64,000 nt of DNA from contig FMBT01000299.1 in NCBI GenBank assembly GCA_900095095.1, positions 372,001-436,000 on the forward strand. Direction: 5' to 3'. A program made the translations under genes and the position numbers. Below are positions 10,153-22,198 of the stretch, piece after piece (position 1 is the first letter of the stretch; each line of letters begins with the position of its first letter). The DNA is from Fragilariopsis cylindrus CCMP1102. Its lineage: Eukaryota > Bacillariophyta > Bacillariophyceae > Bacillariales > Bacillariaceae. Under the pieces are notes generated by a model. It searched no databases. It had not been told where the DNA came from and worked only from the letters and a program-made list of their open reading frames with translations.

Positions 10153-13100
10153 TTATTTTGGTTCTGAGGGAGACTCAATTGAATCAGACGTACTTATCTC
10201 AGTTCTCATTCTCGCCATAGTATTTTTGCGAAATGTATTCAAAGAGCCCGCAATCTTGTTCGAATGACCCGAATTGCTTTCTCTACGTTTCACATTGTGA
10301 CCTATTCCAAGGCTTCCAAACCTTGAAAACGTCCCTGCAAGTCCTTTCGTTTGAGCTGGCGGCGATGAGGCATCTTGTGATATTCTGTGTTGCATTTCAC
10401 TTTTTTGCGTTCCGTTCGTTGCTGCATCTAACGACGAATTCTCCTCATTTTGTTCTACCTTGACAGGAGAAGTTTGATCTCGTGGAGAATTATGCAACAT
10501 TGAAGATGACGAAGTGTCGTTATTATCTAATTCCACTAATTCAGCAACAATTGACTTCGATGATTCTTCCATTAAAGAGTTGCTTCTACCGGTACCGTCT
10601 CTAAGTGTCTGCAACTTCCGCCCTCTAAAAAACCTTTGAACTGCATTTTTCTGCCCTTCCTTCTGTTGCGTCTGCTCGTCGATATTGTCGCCCGCAAACT
10701 CAGAGGATAACGTCTCTAAGCGCATAGTATTCTTTGTTAGAGCAGTCATGCCGGAATCAAAAAAATTATGAAGAGAACGCTGTGCCTTATCGCGCCCTGA
10801 GAGGCTGTGAAGTTTCTCAAATTGAACAAACACAGATATCTCTGGATTACAGTCTGTTAGAACATCATTCACCTTTAAACCCATTTTTGGACCTTCCCTA
10901 CATAGGCAGGCATGAGCAGCTGCAAAGCCTCCTTCCAAAATACTGACAAAGGGAAATCCTCTCGAAAGAAAGAAAAGAGCGCATTTGTTATTCCGTAGAT
11001 CGTCTTCTCTAATGAACTCTGCCAGACCGTTGGTCATTTTGTGGCCATATAGACGCGGTAGAGAGGCATATCCCTCGCCCATTATCTTTGAAAAATTTGA
11101 AAAAGTAGACCATAGTAAATGAAAAAACATTGCAGTTACCAAAAGAGGCATATCGACTTGAGTAAGTGTGAATTATATAATGCCGATGACAATTACATTA
11201 TGAAAAGTTTCAAGGACGCTCGTAATTGTATGCACTTACACAAATATGGACTGATCCACGCAGAGATTCGAACATGATTTCTTCTTCCTTCATCTTATTA
11301 ATGTCGTCGAGTTTCTCTGGACTCAAGCTTAAAGACGTGGGAAATCTACCTTGCTCTTGAGCTGCAGCTTCTGGACGGCTATCCACCACGTAGAACTTTA
11401 ATGGCATTCGTTCATTCTCATCGTTGTCTATCTTTGAAATCTTTTTCAACTTCGAAATTTTTACTGGATTAGTATCCTTACTACAACATATAACGGGCAA
11501 CACCTCACTTGGAACAACCCAAACAACAGCACTTTTTCTTTTCTCCAATCGAACGCTTGTGTCCTGGTCCACTTTACTTGTTGACAATCGTCGACCACCA
11601 AATCCAGAATTCATCGTGGATAATATCTTATTAGTATTTCTGTTGATAGCGATTGGTTTTGGTTTAGGTTTCAGTGCTGGATTGAACCCAACATTATATT
11701 TCATTTTTAACTTGGCATCTAGAACATCATAACGACCGTCGTAAGTTCTCATGATTTTATCGATATTATCCTCCTTTCCTGGATTATACTGACGATAAAA
11801 AGCGACCAATCGAGCTCGAGTTAGTCGTAACCTAGCTTCGTCTGTCTTCCGTTCTTGTTCTGCTTCCCTAGCTTCCTGCAGAGCCTTAATTTCTGCCTCT
11901 TGCTGTAGCCGCAATTGCTCTTCTTTAGCCTTTTGTCGAGCAACTAACGTCTCACTAACAGTTCCATCTTCTAACACTTTCAGCCTTCGAGTTACTGACA
12001 TAGGAGTTTCTTCCCAAAATAATAATGCCCTATCACTCCATTCTTGAACCCATTGATTCGCTTGTTGATCACACATCACATCTTCTTCTGTCTGATTCGT
12101 CGAAAAGCTAACGACTCGTTGGAACTCAATTTTTAGTTCATCTCCTGTCAGAAAAAGTAGGCCCTCTGCATGCATGTCAAGGATAGCCACGACCAAGAAG
12201 AATCGGAAAGAATTATTACTACTAGTAAGGACCAAATCCCATAGACGAAGTAACCATCGTTGATTCATGTATGTACCATCTGTTTCTCCCGCCAGGTGGC
12301 TGATCAACCAAGATTGTGGAAGATGTCCATGTGGAGGCCATTGATACCAATCCGGTATATACTTATCAAGATGAAGTACCAGTAATGGTAAATGGTACGA
12401 AGCGAGAAGATAGAACTGACGATGGAGAATTGTAGCTGCCCGTTTGCGTTCCTCTATAGTAAGAGCTAGAATCGGCATGAAAGAAGGAATGATTTGACTT
12501 AGCATCACACATGCAACAGGTGGTGGGACTCCAGCACATAAAATACAACAGACGATGGGTGGTAATAGTGGATCTTTCCATGAATCTCCTCCTTCCTGGA
12601 TAGTATTATTATTTCCTGTATCGTAGTGGTTTGCCAAAATTGTTAAGAGTGACTTTCGATAGAATTGGAAATCTCCATCTTTTACAACTGCAACAATACG
12701 GTTCGCTAAGATGCTAGATTGTTCTTCCAGCCATTCCCTCTGCTGTTCGTTTTGAGATATTGGTATCTGTTGTTCTAATTGTGGATTTTGCTCCTTTGAG
12801 ATTTGCTGTTGCGATTTTGGCGTATCATCATGATCTGTGGATTGTATTATTTGATGTTTTTCTTCGTCCTCTTCTTCTTGTTGATTTGTTGTATCTGTAC
12901 TACAGGTACTACTCCTGCTACTACTGCTACTCCTACTAGCTACAGTAGCTATAGCTACGTAATTTTGCCAATATTTTTCTTCCCATTGCTGGAACGAATC
13001 AGCAAGACTCGATTGGATTATTTCTTCGAGTGTCTTCCCACAAATAACCTTACACCAGAGATGCGGTCGTACATGTGCACTCACTATGAAATTTTCCTTC

Positions 13101-13582
13101 TCCAATAGCGTCCTTATTTGATCCTTGGAAGATTCACGACATTTAACAGCTTCTTCTAATGAATTATATTCCTTCGATTGTGGTTGCGGTGGTAATGACA
13201 CAGCTTTTGGTTTTTTATCATCGTCATCGTCATCGTCATCATCGTCAATCGGCTCTGATTCCTCTAACGTAGTAGTCGGTCTCACAAAAACAAGTTCTTC
13301 TTCTTGTCGTTGAAGCAATTCCCTTCCTTTATCGTCATCGTCGTCTAGCCAATCTAAAATATCTTGCATATCTAAATCGTCATTTTGTTGCTGCAAATTA
13401 TTGCTTTCATTTTTGTTGCTATTGCTGTTATTCTCCTTTCTATTATTGCCTATAATCGTCGCGGTCATCACAATATTATCCTCTGTTATTAATGCATTAT
13501 CCAATAGTTCAATGAAGGAATCGTTGGAAGCACAACTCTTTTCGTCGTTGTCTTCGTCGTCATTTGTATCATAATCTTTCAC
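10153..13582 (-). CDS. TBC1D23-like TBC/rhodanese-domain protein, at least 2 exons
   Basis: The long exon ends at about 11242 and the second runs 11156-10153; the phases match only with a GTGTAAG donor, so that junction is tentative. The order is: acidic low-complexity N-terminus (Asp/Asn/Gln runs), TBC domain with WLLRLWDLVL, a charged helical linker (LRLQQEAEIKALQEAREAE), then a rhodanese-like segment including FYVVDSRPEAAAQEQGRFP and FPFVSILEGGFAAAH, then a Ser-rich tail. This arrangement matches TBC1D23, a Golgi tether for endosome-derived vesicles. The usual Rab-GAP arginine finger (IxxDxxR) and YxQ finger are not visible, as in TBC1D23, which is thought not to be a GAP. The true start is unresolved: this frame has no early ATG, and an ATG at 13746 in another frame (MLDMFSFGAE) may be the first exon. 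Confidence 0.75.
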
Positions 13583-14281
13583 AGAAAGGTGTACATACGA
13601 CTTTGTATCAGAGTCTGAGATTGAAATAGAATTATTGGCAACATTTTGTCTGAAGAAGAAGAATATGGACCAGTCGAGACCGGTTGTGTTATCGACATCG
13701 TCGTTGCCGTAGTCGTCTCGGCTCCGAAGGAAAACATATCCAGCATGTCGTCATCGTCATCATCATATCATCATCGAAATCGCCCGCCATCATTGCCTAC
13801 TCCTATCCTATCACTACTTGTACTTGTACTTCCTGAATGCATTTATTCGCTTTAAAACAAACGAAAACAACATACATCGAAGTAATATTAATGAATAATC
13901 GTACAAAGAAATACTTTTCATGAATCAATCGTAGCAATTTGAGTAACTGTTACTACTACTAATAATAAAATATGTATACGGTATGTAGAATACGAGCGTG
14001 TCACTTCCGACATAATTAAAAGCTCAGTTGTACGTTGAATAAGTTGTAGCTTAATTAATTTTTATCCCCTTAAGTAATTTCAATAACGCATTAAAAACTT
14101 CTCACTAGATTTACGTTAAAATTGTACGAGGGGGAACAATTCGAAGATTGATTCATTGCATTCTGCTCAATCATACCGGTAATGACTTCACACTTCACAA
14201 CATCACAATATCATTTCAACTTTTATTGTTGATTGTTGCATACCGTATTCTTATATTTTATTGTCACAACGAGATTCAAAA
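13583..14281. other. Divergent promoter region between TBC1D23-like and GT60 genes
   Basis: The left part (to about 13755) is probably the 5' coding or first exon of the TBC1D23-like gene. The remainder is AT-rich, with TACNGTA heptamers at 13977 and 14241, the latter 41 bp before the glycosyltransferase ATG. Confidence 0.45.
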
Positions 14282-15515
14282 ATGACAGCTATTCGTCATT
14301 CTCATCGAGGGATGTCCTCGTCCTTACAGGGACCTATGATTGGTATCATTGTAATTGTTATGATCACTTTGTTAATATATCTTATCATGGTCCCACCGGA
14401 AGCGAATACTGGCGGCGGTACGCAAGAAAGAAGAGGATCTGCATATTCTGGTAATAGCGTGCACATGTCAACTGGTGGTCATGCGAATGTTTATCGTGAA
14501 AAGCTTCATAAAGTAGAAGATAAACTATTATCGACAGTCCAGCAGAAACGAGAACAATTGGCTAAGGCATTGGATTCATTATCGACGTCATCAAATAATC
14601 TACCAGGACGATTAAAGTTATTACGTGACAGTCATCAAATTGTTGGAGAACGATTGACTGATATTAAGAAGGGAAAAGAAACCATCCATGAAATACTACA
14701 CGCAGCGGGGACTAATCCAGAAGCTATGAGAGATTATATGGCAAGTGATAAGCCACCCATGAAATTGGATGAGATTGTTAAGTATCTAGATGAATGGATA
14801 CATGGTCTTCATGAGACGTTGGAGGATGTTAAAACAGCAACCTACGAAGGGATTTGGCAGGCCTATCATGACTATACCGTTAAGACGTTGTACGTATGGG
14901 ACCGTGAATACTTATCACGGATGCCGATACGGAGAGACGATGGCAGTATATTTTTGTCGTTAGCAAGCTATCGTGACGAGAATTGTATCAATACAATTAA
15001 ATGGGCGTACGAGAAAGCAAAAAATCCAGAAAGATTATTTGTTGGTTTGGTACAACAGAATTGTCATAAGGATTGTATGAGTGGTGTATTAGAAGATGCG
15101 AAAGTAGAACCTGTCGAACCTGACCTAGATGTATACAAAACATTCTGTGAAGGAGAGGGAAAGAAATACTGTGACAACGGACAAGTTAGAATACTCAACA
15201 TTGATGAACCGGAATCACTTGGTCCTTATGCAGCTCGGTACTTTGCTAGCAAAATGTGGTTCGGTGAACAATGGTTTATGCAAACAGATGCACATATGAC
15301 ATTTGCAAAACATTGGGATGCTATCAGTATTGATATGTTGAAGCGTTCTCCTGCGAAGAAGCCTGTTATTAGTCACTACCCACCACCTCACACTGCTGAT
15401 TTAGATCAAGCAGCGACGGAACCTGCAGCTAGATTATGTGGTCCTATGTTTGCTACCAGTGATTTAGAAAATCAAATCATCCGACTTGAAGGAGGAAACG
15501 TAAGTAGTATCATGA

Positions 15516-15546
<31 letters not shown>

Positions 15547-16686
15547 CATGCGAAGGAGAAGAAAAAAAATGGACGAATGAATACTAACAACTTTTTACTT
15601 GAACTGATTATCATTATCAGGACTACGACAAAAAACACCTTGACGTTCCTAGGTTTGCACCGTTTACTGCTGCAGGGTAAGAAAGAACATGACCTAAACA
15701 CAAAATCTTTCTCCATTAATTGTATAGTATTTTCTTTCTTCTTGTGCTTGATAACATTCATCATTTCCTTTAATTTTCTTTCCTATCTCTCTCTCTCTCT
15801 CTCCCTCTAGTTATTTTGTGGCACATTCCGACTTTTTAAGAGAGGGTAAGTATAACGAACGTCTTCTGACTTGATTTCGATCTACGCAGTTGATGTAAAT
15901 AAATCTCATTCGCACATAAACTCAAAACTAAATTTTCTCCCAATTTTTTGAACACCAATTCAGTTCCTTTTGATCCGTTTTTACCATGGATTTTCATGGG
16001 AGAAGAGATCATCATGTCGACACGACTCTGGACATCTGGCTATGATATATTTTCACCATCGCAAAATGTGGTGGGTCATATGTATGCTAGACGTCATAAG
16101 CCAAAGTTCTGGGAATCGGTATGTTTCGTTCAATTTGTTGATACTCTGCATGTGAGAAAGAAGAAGTAAAGAAAAAGGAACAGAAAATTAAAAAAAACGA
16201 ATTGTTTGTTGTTAAATCGACTGTTTTTTATCTCAACATTTCCAACCCTAAAATCAATAAATTACTGTCTCTCCACTCCTTTTCTATCAAATCCAGGTCC
16301 ATCGTGCATTCTCTGATGGTGTGCACAATCCGCTCCAAATTATGATACTCGATCGTGTTAAGTATCAATTAGGATATCCCGAAGCTGCCAAAGACATGTT
16401 GAGCACCAAGAGCCTTTTGACAGCAGTCGAGCAATATTCCATGGGAACTGAAAGACCTCTTTCACAATACCTAGAATTAGTTGGCTTGGATATGACAACT
16501 AAAGAAGTTACTATGACGCATTGGTGCGAAACGGGACAGGTACGTTTTCCCCTACTCTTCTCTCTAAAATACAAAATACATTTGTGCCAATATATATTTT
16601 ATGTTTATTTCTCACCGTCTGAACTTCCGTCATGCATTGCATAGCCACCTCCTGGCTTTGAACAGTTCAATCATCTCTATAAGTAA
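14282..16686 (+). CDS. GT60-family N-acetylglucosaminyltransferase, type II membrane protein, 6 exons
   Basis: Exons 14282-15499, 15621-15676, 15811-15845, 15964-16118, 16297-16539 and 16645-16686 give 582 residues with all phases consistent. A short cytosolic tail is followed by a transmembrane anchor (residues ~18-38), so a Golgi/ER type II topology is inferred. The stem is helical. The catalytic region starts SIFLSLASYRDENCINTI, continues with LFVGLVQQN and has the metal-binding DxH-type site FMQTDAHMTFAKHWD, then PWIFMGEEIIMSTRLWTSGY. These are hallmarks of the family of Skp1-hydroxyproline GlcNAc-transferase (GT60). The Dictyostelium enzyme is cytosolic, so a membrane-anchored form probably acts on other, secretory acceptors. 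The last exon encodes only 13 residues. Confidence 0.88.
15516..15545 (+). repeat. TA dinucleotide repeat in GT60 intron 1
   Basis: About ten consecutive TA units in the intron between exons 1 and 2 of the glycosyltransferase gene. Confidence 0.85.
15786..15803 (+). repeat. CT repeat forming the polypyrimidine tract
   Basis: A run of TC units directly before the AG acceptor at 15809-15810; it is the pyrimidine tract of GT60 intron 2. Confidence 0.8.
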
Positions 16687-17209
16687 CGATAATCAAGGAC
16701 AATCTGTTGTTTATTTTCAGTTCATACTTTTGGATGTTGTAATCCCTAAAATATTCACTTAACTTTAATGATTTACTGTATTCGTCTGAAGTACTACCCA
16801 GCTTATCCTTGCAAGCAGTGGCTGATTTCCCAGTAGCTTCTACGCAAGAAGATGTTGTGCAGAATGTACTCTAAGTCATTCCTTGTTGTTTGGTCCAAGA
16901 ATTAAATAATGTGCATCTCGGTCTGCTAAATACCACTGTTCCGCTCTACTGTAGCATTTTTTACTCCAATCCCACTTCATACACTCGTGACTTACGGATA
17001 CTATTGTTCATGGTTTGAAGTTGTGGCCTCATTTTATCGTTATCATTCGAAAACAATCGAAAAAAATTTAAATTTGAAAAATATTTTTCTTTAACTTTAA
17101 CGACTCGATGAATGATTCATTATATTATTTTTTCTATTGGACTCAGAAGTTTCCGGACGACGATACAAACACAAATAAATTGAACGAAAGAAAGGAAAAA
17201 AAAAGAACG
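16687..17209. other. Intergenic, no gene seen
   Basis: Spacer between tandem plus-strand genes (GT60 and Josephin). AT-rich, with a TACNGTA heptamer near 16772 and an A/T-rich tract just before the Josephin ATG. Confidence 0.5.
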
Positions 17210-18817
17210 ATGAGCAGCGAAACGGAATACTGGATATATCATGAAAAACAACAAGCATTACTATGTGGACAGCACGCACTGAATAATCTTGTTCAAGCGA
17301 ATGCATTTTCTGCTGGACAATTAGCGGAGATCGCTTATCAATTAGATCAAATGGAACTGGACTACATGGCTCAAAATGATGAAGGAGGTAGAAAGTAAGT
17401 GTTTTTCTTTCTCCTTTATGGGACTATCTTTTACATCTTGTAATTTTGCATTATTTTGGTACCAAAAAGAAAAAGGAAAAGAAAAAAAGCGCTAGTGTAT
17501 CATTTCTGCATACTGTACCGTAGTTAACGTCATACTCAAAGTTTCATTCTCATATGTATTGTTTGTACTATTTCGAATTAACAGCTCTAAAGACTATTTA
17601 AACAGAATAGCAGAGGGGTCCGGCAATGTTGATCCATCTGGAAATTTTTCAATAGAAGGTACGTACGGCAATATGGATGTATTCTAATATTCATTGGTTT
17701 CTCGTTACTCTCAATTGTCGTCGTCATCATCTACAACTTCAGTTGAGTCAACAATAATAACATTTCATCCTCACATTTTCTTCCGTTGATTTAATAAAAC
17801 TTTGCTTGATTTCCTTGAAGTGTTACGATCCGCTCTGAAAACCAAGTATAGTTTGGATTTACCAAATGTATTGGCAAAGGATGTTAATGAGCGTTTTGGA
17901 GTAGGCGATGTAACAGAGATGGAAGGTTTCATTTGTAACAAAGATGCGCATTGGTTTGCAATTCGTATGATTAATGGTCGATTTTGGAATCTCAATTCCA
18001 TGGATGAACGTCCAAAAATTATATCTCACTTTAAATTAGCTACCGAGATTGCAGGGTTTCAATCTTCTGGTTGTAAGTATTAATGGTCGCTACCATACTC
18101 ATTATATATATATTATATTTATATATATATATATATATAGATATGTAAAGGGGAAAAAAATCGTTATCGCACTATAAATGAATATTCATAAGCTTACATC
18201 CCAACTTTCAACCAAATTCTTCTTAATGTGATTATTGGATGATAGATACCGTTTTCTGTGTTCCAAAGGGATTACCTTCAGCTTGTACAACAAAAGCAGG
18301 TTCATCTGTCGGATTACCTCAATATTGGTGGAAGGAAGATGATCTAGTAAAGGGGAAAGGAAAAGATGCCGTCACAGCTGCCACTGATACATGGAGAACT
18401 GCAGGATCCGGAATGCGATTGGATGGAGGATCGACTAGTGCTAGTGGAAATTTAATCGAAGGTTTGACCGAAGACGAAATGCTACAAATGGCATTGTCGG
18501 CTAGCCTCGAACCAGCGACGATAGCGACGACGTCAGGAGAGAAGATTACCTTAACCTTAGAACCTCAAGCAGGAGCTCCAGGAACAGCCAAGATTCTTTT
18601 TCGTTTGCCAAATGGATCACGTTCTGCACGGAGGTTCCTAGAAAGTGACTCAGTAGGGATGGTGTATGCATATGTGGAGAGCGAATCGAAGGATGGACAA
18701 GGCAAGCGGCTAGACTTACGATTTGGATTCCCACCAAAGGAGATGCAATCGATCCGAACGAAGACGATTGGCGAAGCTAGTTTATCAGGAGAAGCAATCC
18801 AATGTCGTTTTGTGTAG
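17210..18817 (+). CDS. Josephin-UBX deubiquitinase (ataxin-3-like), 4 exons
   Basis: Exons 17210-17394, 17585-17658, 17821-18072 and 18246-18817 give 360 residues. The Josephin domain (residues ~1-180) shows the cysteine protease triad: Cys in QALLCGQHALNNL, His in NKDAHWFAIR and Asn in FWNLNSM, so it is predicted to be active in trimming ubiquitin chains. A ubiquitin-interacting-like helix follows (LTEDEMLQMALSASL). The C-terminus is UBX-like (AKILFRLPNGSRSARRF to RFGFPPKEM), which would recruit p97/CDC48. Human ataxin-3 has no UBX domain; Josephin-UBX fusions are known in some protists. ATG 17210 (MSSETEYWIYHEKQ) is chosen because the family starts directly at the Josephin fold; the upstream in-frame ATG at 17108 would add an unlikely leader. 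Confidence 0.92.
18102..18140 (+). repeat. AT microsatellite in Josephin intron 3
   Basis: Interrupted AT dinucleotide tract within the intron 18073-18245. Confidence 0.85.
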
Positions 18818-19231
18818 TAGATTTTAAATCATTAACAACTACAACAAGATCTAAAACATTTTTCTAGCTTGCTAGCTACAAGATATACATCAATATGTAT
18901 TATAAATACATTGATTTAAGTCCACACAACACCATGTAGACCCATTTACTTCTTCAATCCATTCGCTAGAAATGTATCGTATCTGCAATAATTGTTTTAC
19001 AAGCTCACGTGATTCTTTAGCTTAGTTTCAACTCAGTTGAAACTAGTCAACTGTGCGCGGGGGGATGCGAGATTTCTGTTTCGCTGATAATTTTTCCTCA
19101 GAATCCAAAAATGCATCAAGCATCGAAGATCTTTTCTGCATCAAATTTAAGATATAAGCAACAACCTCTTAACACATTACCCTCATACCTGGTACCATCT
19201 TATTGCGTCCTTTGTGTCCTTATTCTCCACT
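18818..19231. other. Intergenic, no gene seen
   Basis: Spacer between the Josephin stop and the S-formylglutathione hydrolase ATG. Contains a short inverted sequence, AGTTTCAACTCAGTTGAAACT, near 19022-19042, that could form a hairpin. Confidence 0.5.
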
Positions 19232-20292
19232 ATGGCTATCGAAATACTATCTAAGACTCGCGTGGGTTGTGCTGATGGTGGTTATTACCATCGATGTAAG
19301 CATTTCTCCAAATCAACTGGAACTGATATGATATTTGGTCTGTACCTCCCTTCCTGTCATGGCAGTAGTACAAGTACAAAAGAACAACAACCAACACCGA
19401 TTTTATTTTGGTTGAGTGGTCTAACATGTGATGATACAAACTTTGCAAACAAGGCTGGAAGTCGTGCCTTCAATCGAGCAGAAAAGGAGAATATTGCAAT
19501 CGTTATGCCTGATACATCTCCGCGTGGTGAAAATGTCGCTAATGTAGATTCATACGATCTTGGTATCGGTGCTGGTTTTTACATTGATGCTACCGTAGAA
19601 CCCTACAAAGCAAATTATAGTATGTATTCCTATATCACCAAAGAATTACCCGCGCTGTTAGAAAATGAATTTGATAAACTAGGAAGTTGTGGATTGAAAG
19701 CAATTACTGGACAGTGAGTTAGTTTCATCGATCGATTGAGTGTGTGTTGTGTAAAGTTTGATTATATATATATATATATATATATATACATTGTGGCGAT
19801 GCCGACAAACACGTGTACTTCATTTCTCAGCAGTTTCTAATTTCATTTCTTTTATTTCCTTTAATCTACAGCTCGATGGGCGGACACGGAGCTTTAACAA
19901 TTGCATTAAAGAATCAAAATGAATGGTTATCTGTTTCAGCCTTCAGTCCAATTTGTAATCCAACAAAAGTTCCGTGGGGAGAAAAAGCATTCACAGCTTA
20001 TTTTGGTAGTGTAGAATGTGGAAAAGCACACGATGCAACATGTTTGTTGACAGAACCTACCGTGTATGATGAAATATTAATAGATCAAGGCACTGCTGAT
20101 GAATTCTTGGAAAATCAACTCTCTACGGATATATTTTCAAAACATGCTACGAAGGTTGGACAAAATGTGACCATTAATATGAGGGACGGCTTTGATCATT
20201 CCTATCACTTTATTGCTGCTTTTATTGAAGATCACGTTCAATTTCATGGAAGCAAACTTAGAGCGAAACTTGAAAAGTTACAATCTAAATAA
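19232..20292 (+). CDS. S-formylglutathione hydrolase, 2 exons
   Basis: Exons 19232-19713 and 19872-20292 encode 300 residues, the usual length. It is an alpha/beta hydrolase of the esterase D family: FWLSGLTCDDTNF (oxyanion region), NIAIVMPDTSPRGE, GAGFYIDAT, the nucleophile elbow ITGHSMGGHGALTIAL split by the intron within the His codon, SAFSPICNP, the acid residue in IDQGTADEFL, and the catalytic His in GFDHSYHFIAAFI. It hydrolyses S-formylglutathione to formate and glutathione in glutathione-dependent formaldehyde detoxification. The ATG gives MAIEILSKTRV as expected for the family; no targeting peptide is seen, so it is likely cytosolic. Confidence 0.95.
19762..19789 (+). repeat. TA microsatellite in SFGH intron
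   Basis: About thirteen TA units in the intron 19714-19871. Confidence 0.88.
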
Positions 20293-21049
20293 AGAATATC
20301 GAGATGATTTATAAGCTATAACAACATCGAAGGCTGTTGTTTTAGTGTGCATATAATAAAGGCTTCGTGATTTAATCTGGTCTTTTTCTTCTTTCTTCTT
20401 GTCGATCCGTTCTCCCTTTACTTTTGCAGCTCAACATAGTGGTAGTTAGTTTGTGTTACAAACGCTTTATCTTTCCATATTTATCTGAAAATAGTTGAAG
20501 GTTTGTTTTCCTTTCATTAACCAGAACTGATTCGTTGATGTGGATCTTAAAGAAGATATTAGATAGCAAGCGTGGCTACAACAGTTATTCCATCGACTCA
20601 AGAGACGATTCAGCAAATTAGCTCAATCAATTTGTAAAAAGGAGAACGATACTCAAACAAATTTCGAAGAATGAAAAAAATTACACGAGAATACTAATTC
20701 CATTTTTGGATACGATCAGGAAATTAACATCGGATTCTAGCCTAAGTGTTCAAGTCTATGAGTCAATAGTTTCCCTAACTTAGCGTCAACATCAATACCA
20801 TTAGACCGGTTACTAGACGACAGTAAATTAAATCGAAGTCAATCTAAAATTATATCAATATAATCCTTTTCTTTTACTAAAACAAATCACACACACAGTC
20901 CCAAAGGATCACAACGGTTCAAAAGTAGACGGTAGCCATGCATTCAAAAGAAGATGAGCAATTGCCAACCCAATGTTTATTCTTCCTTTCGCTGTATATA
21001 GTTTTATTAATTAGAATATTATATTAATATTGAATTATAAATTTTCTTA
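20293..21049. other. Convergent intergenic region, no gene seen
   Basis: Holds the 3' regions of S-formylglutathione hydrolase (+) and eL38 (-). No ORF of interest, no RNA gene recognised. Confidence 0.5.
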
Positions 21050-21259
21050 TTAGATACTTTTTCGTTGTAAACCCGGTGGTAATGATTGAGTAAGTTTATC
21101 TGCCTTTTCAGCATCTGTTACACACAAAGTATATAAAAATCTTGAGCATCGAATCTTGAACTTTGTTTGTGAGTCTCTCTTTTTAATTTTAACCAACTTG
21201 GCGTCACTTCTGCGAGCCTTTTGAAGGAAATCACGGATATCTGTAATTTGTTTTGGCAT
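21050..21259 (-). CDS. RPL38: 60S ribosomal protein eL38
   Basis: Sixty-nine residues from ATG 21259 ([20 protein letters not shown]) to the stop at 21050. The body [20 protein letters not shown], then FLYTLCVTD and the C-terminal [10 protein letters not shown] are the conserved eL38 sequence, and the length is exactly that of the family. It is a structural protein of the cytosolic large ribosomal subunit. The frame is open upstream as far as 21376, but the family start excludes that extension. It is divergent from the dual-specificity phosphatase gene. Confidence 0.96.
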   Translation of the reverse strand: MPKQITDIRDFLQKARRSDAKLVKIKKRDSQTKFKIRCSRFLYTLCVTDAEKADKLTQSLPPGLQRKSI

Positions 21260-22198
21260 TTTTATTTTGTTTTTGTGATTTAAAGATAAATTTACGACAA
21301 CTCTGTATATCATAATAATAGTATTCAAAAGAGTGCAAATAGAAAAAGAAAAAGGTATAAGAAGAGGGCTACTCAATTGTTGTTGTTTTCAGGAAGAAAA
21401 TACGGTAAACTATATCACAAAACATCGTTCCACGATGTCACGCCAGCATTCAATTACTCGTTTCAACGTCCAGCATTGCAATGGTGGTCAATCATTTTAG
21501 TTGTTATAACGAATCGAAAGCTTGCTATTACAACCCTCATAATCTTTCTGCAAATTGGAAAAAACCCATGGTCACTTACATTCAGATGTTGTGCTAGTTA
21601 TATTTCTTTTAAAGAGGTTTGTCGTTCGTTAGTAGTAGGTATTACGTGAACTTTTGGACCCTCGCGTTTGGCGCTTGTGTGGCGATGAACAAAATGTAGT
21701 AAAGCGGTAAAAATCTCACTTTTTCGTCTGTCCTTCCTCAAAATAAGTGACGACGTACCTACGAGTCGAGTCGAATGAATGAATGAATGAATGAATCAAT
21801 CTATCAGTCTCGTTTGCGCGCATACCGGTACTACAGGAATTAGATTTTGACGCGCTACTTCATTCAACTCTTCCGATCCATCAAAGAATAATAATCATAT
21901 GACACACGGAACACGATCGCTTTTTCGACATCTTCTTTTAAATCTGTACTGTACTACGGCAGTAAGAGTTTGCATCATACTGGTGCTGTCATACATCAAA
22001 GGAAAAGGAAAAGGTCTTGTTAGAGAGAACACAAGACGACAAAACTTTCACTACTGTACCGAAGATTGAGGTCAATAGGGCTTTCGAAGATTCAAAATAG
22101 CGGGAAGGAAAAGGATATTGTGCAATACATCGAAATTGAAAATAATATATGAATATATGATTGTTGGGAAGAACACTTTCTATTACATGTAGCTAAAA
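21260..22198. other. Divergent promoter region (eL38 / phosphatase)
   Basis: Nearly 940 bp without a supported gene. Contains a GAAT tetranucleotide repeat at about 21773-21797 and TACNGTA heptamers at 21401, 21947 and 22052. Confidence 0.5.
21773..21797 (+). repeat. GAAT tetranucleotide repeat
   Basis: Six consecutive GAAT units in the intergenic region. Confidence 0.9.

Noticed and set aside
14282-20292. Three tandem plus-strand genes as an operon-like or metabolic cluster
   Set aside because: Glycosyltransferase, deubiquitinase and S-formylglutathione hydrolase share no pathway, and each has its own spacer of 400-500 bp.
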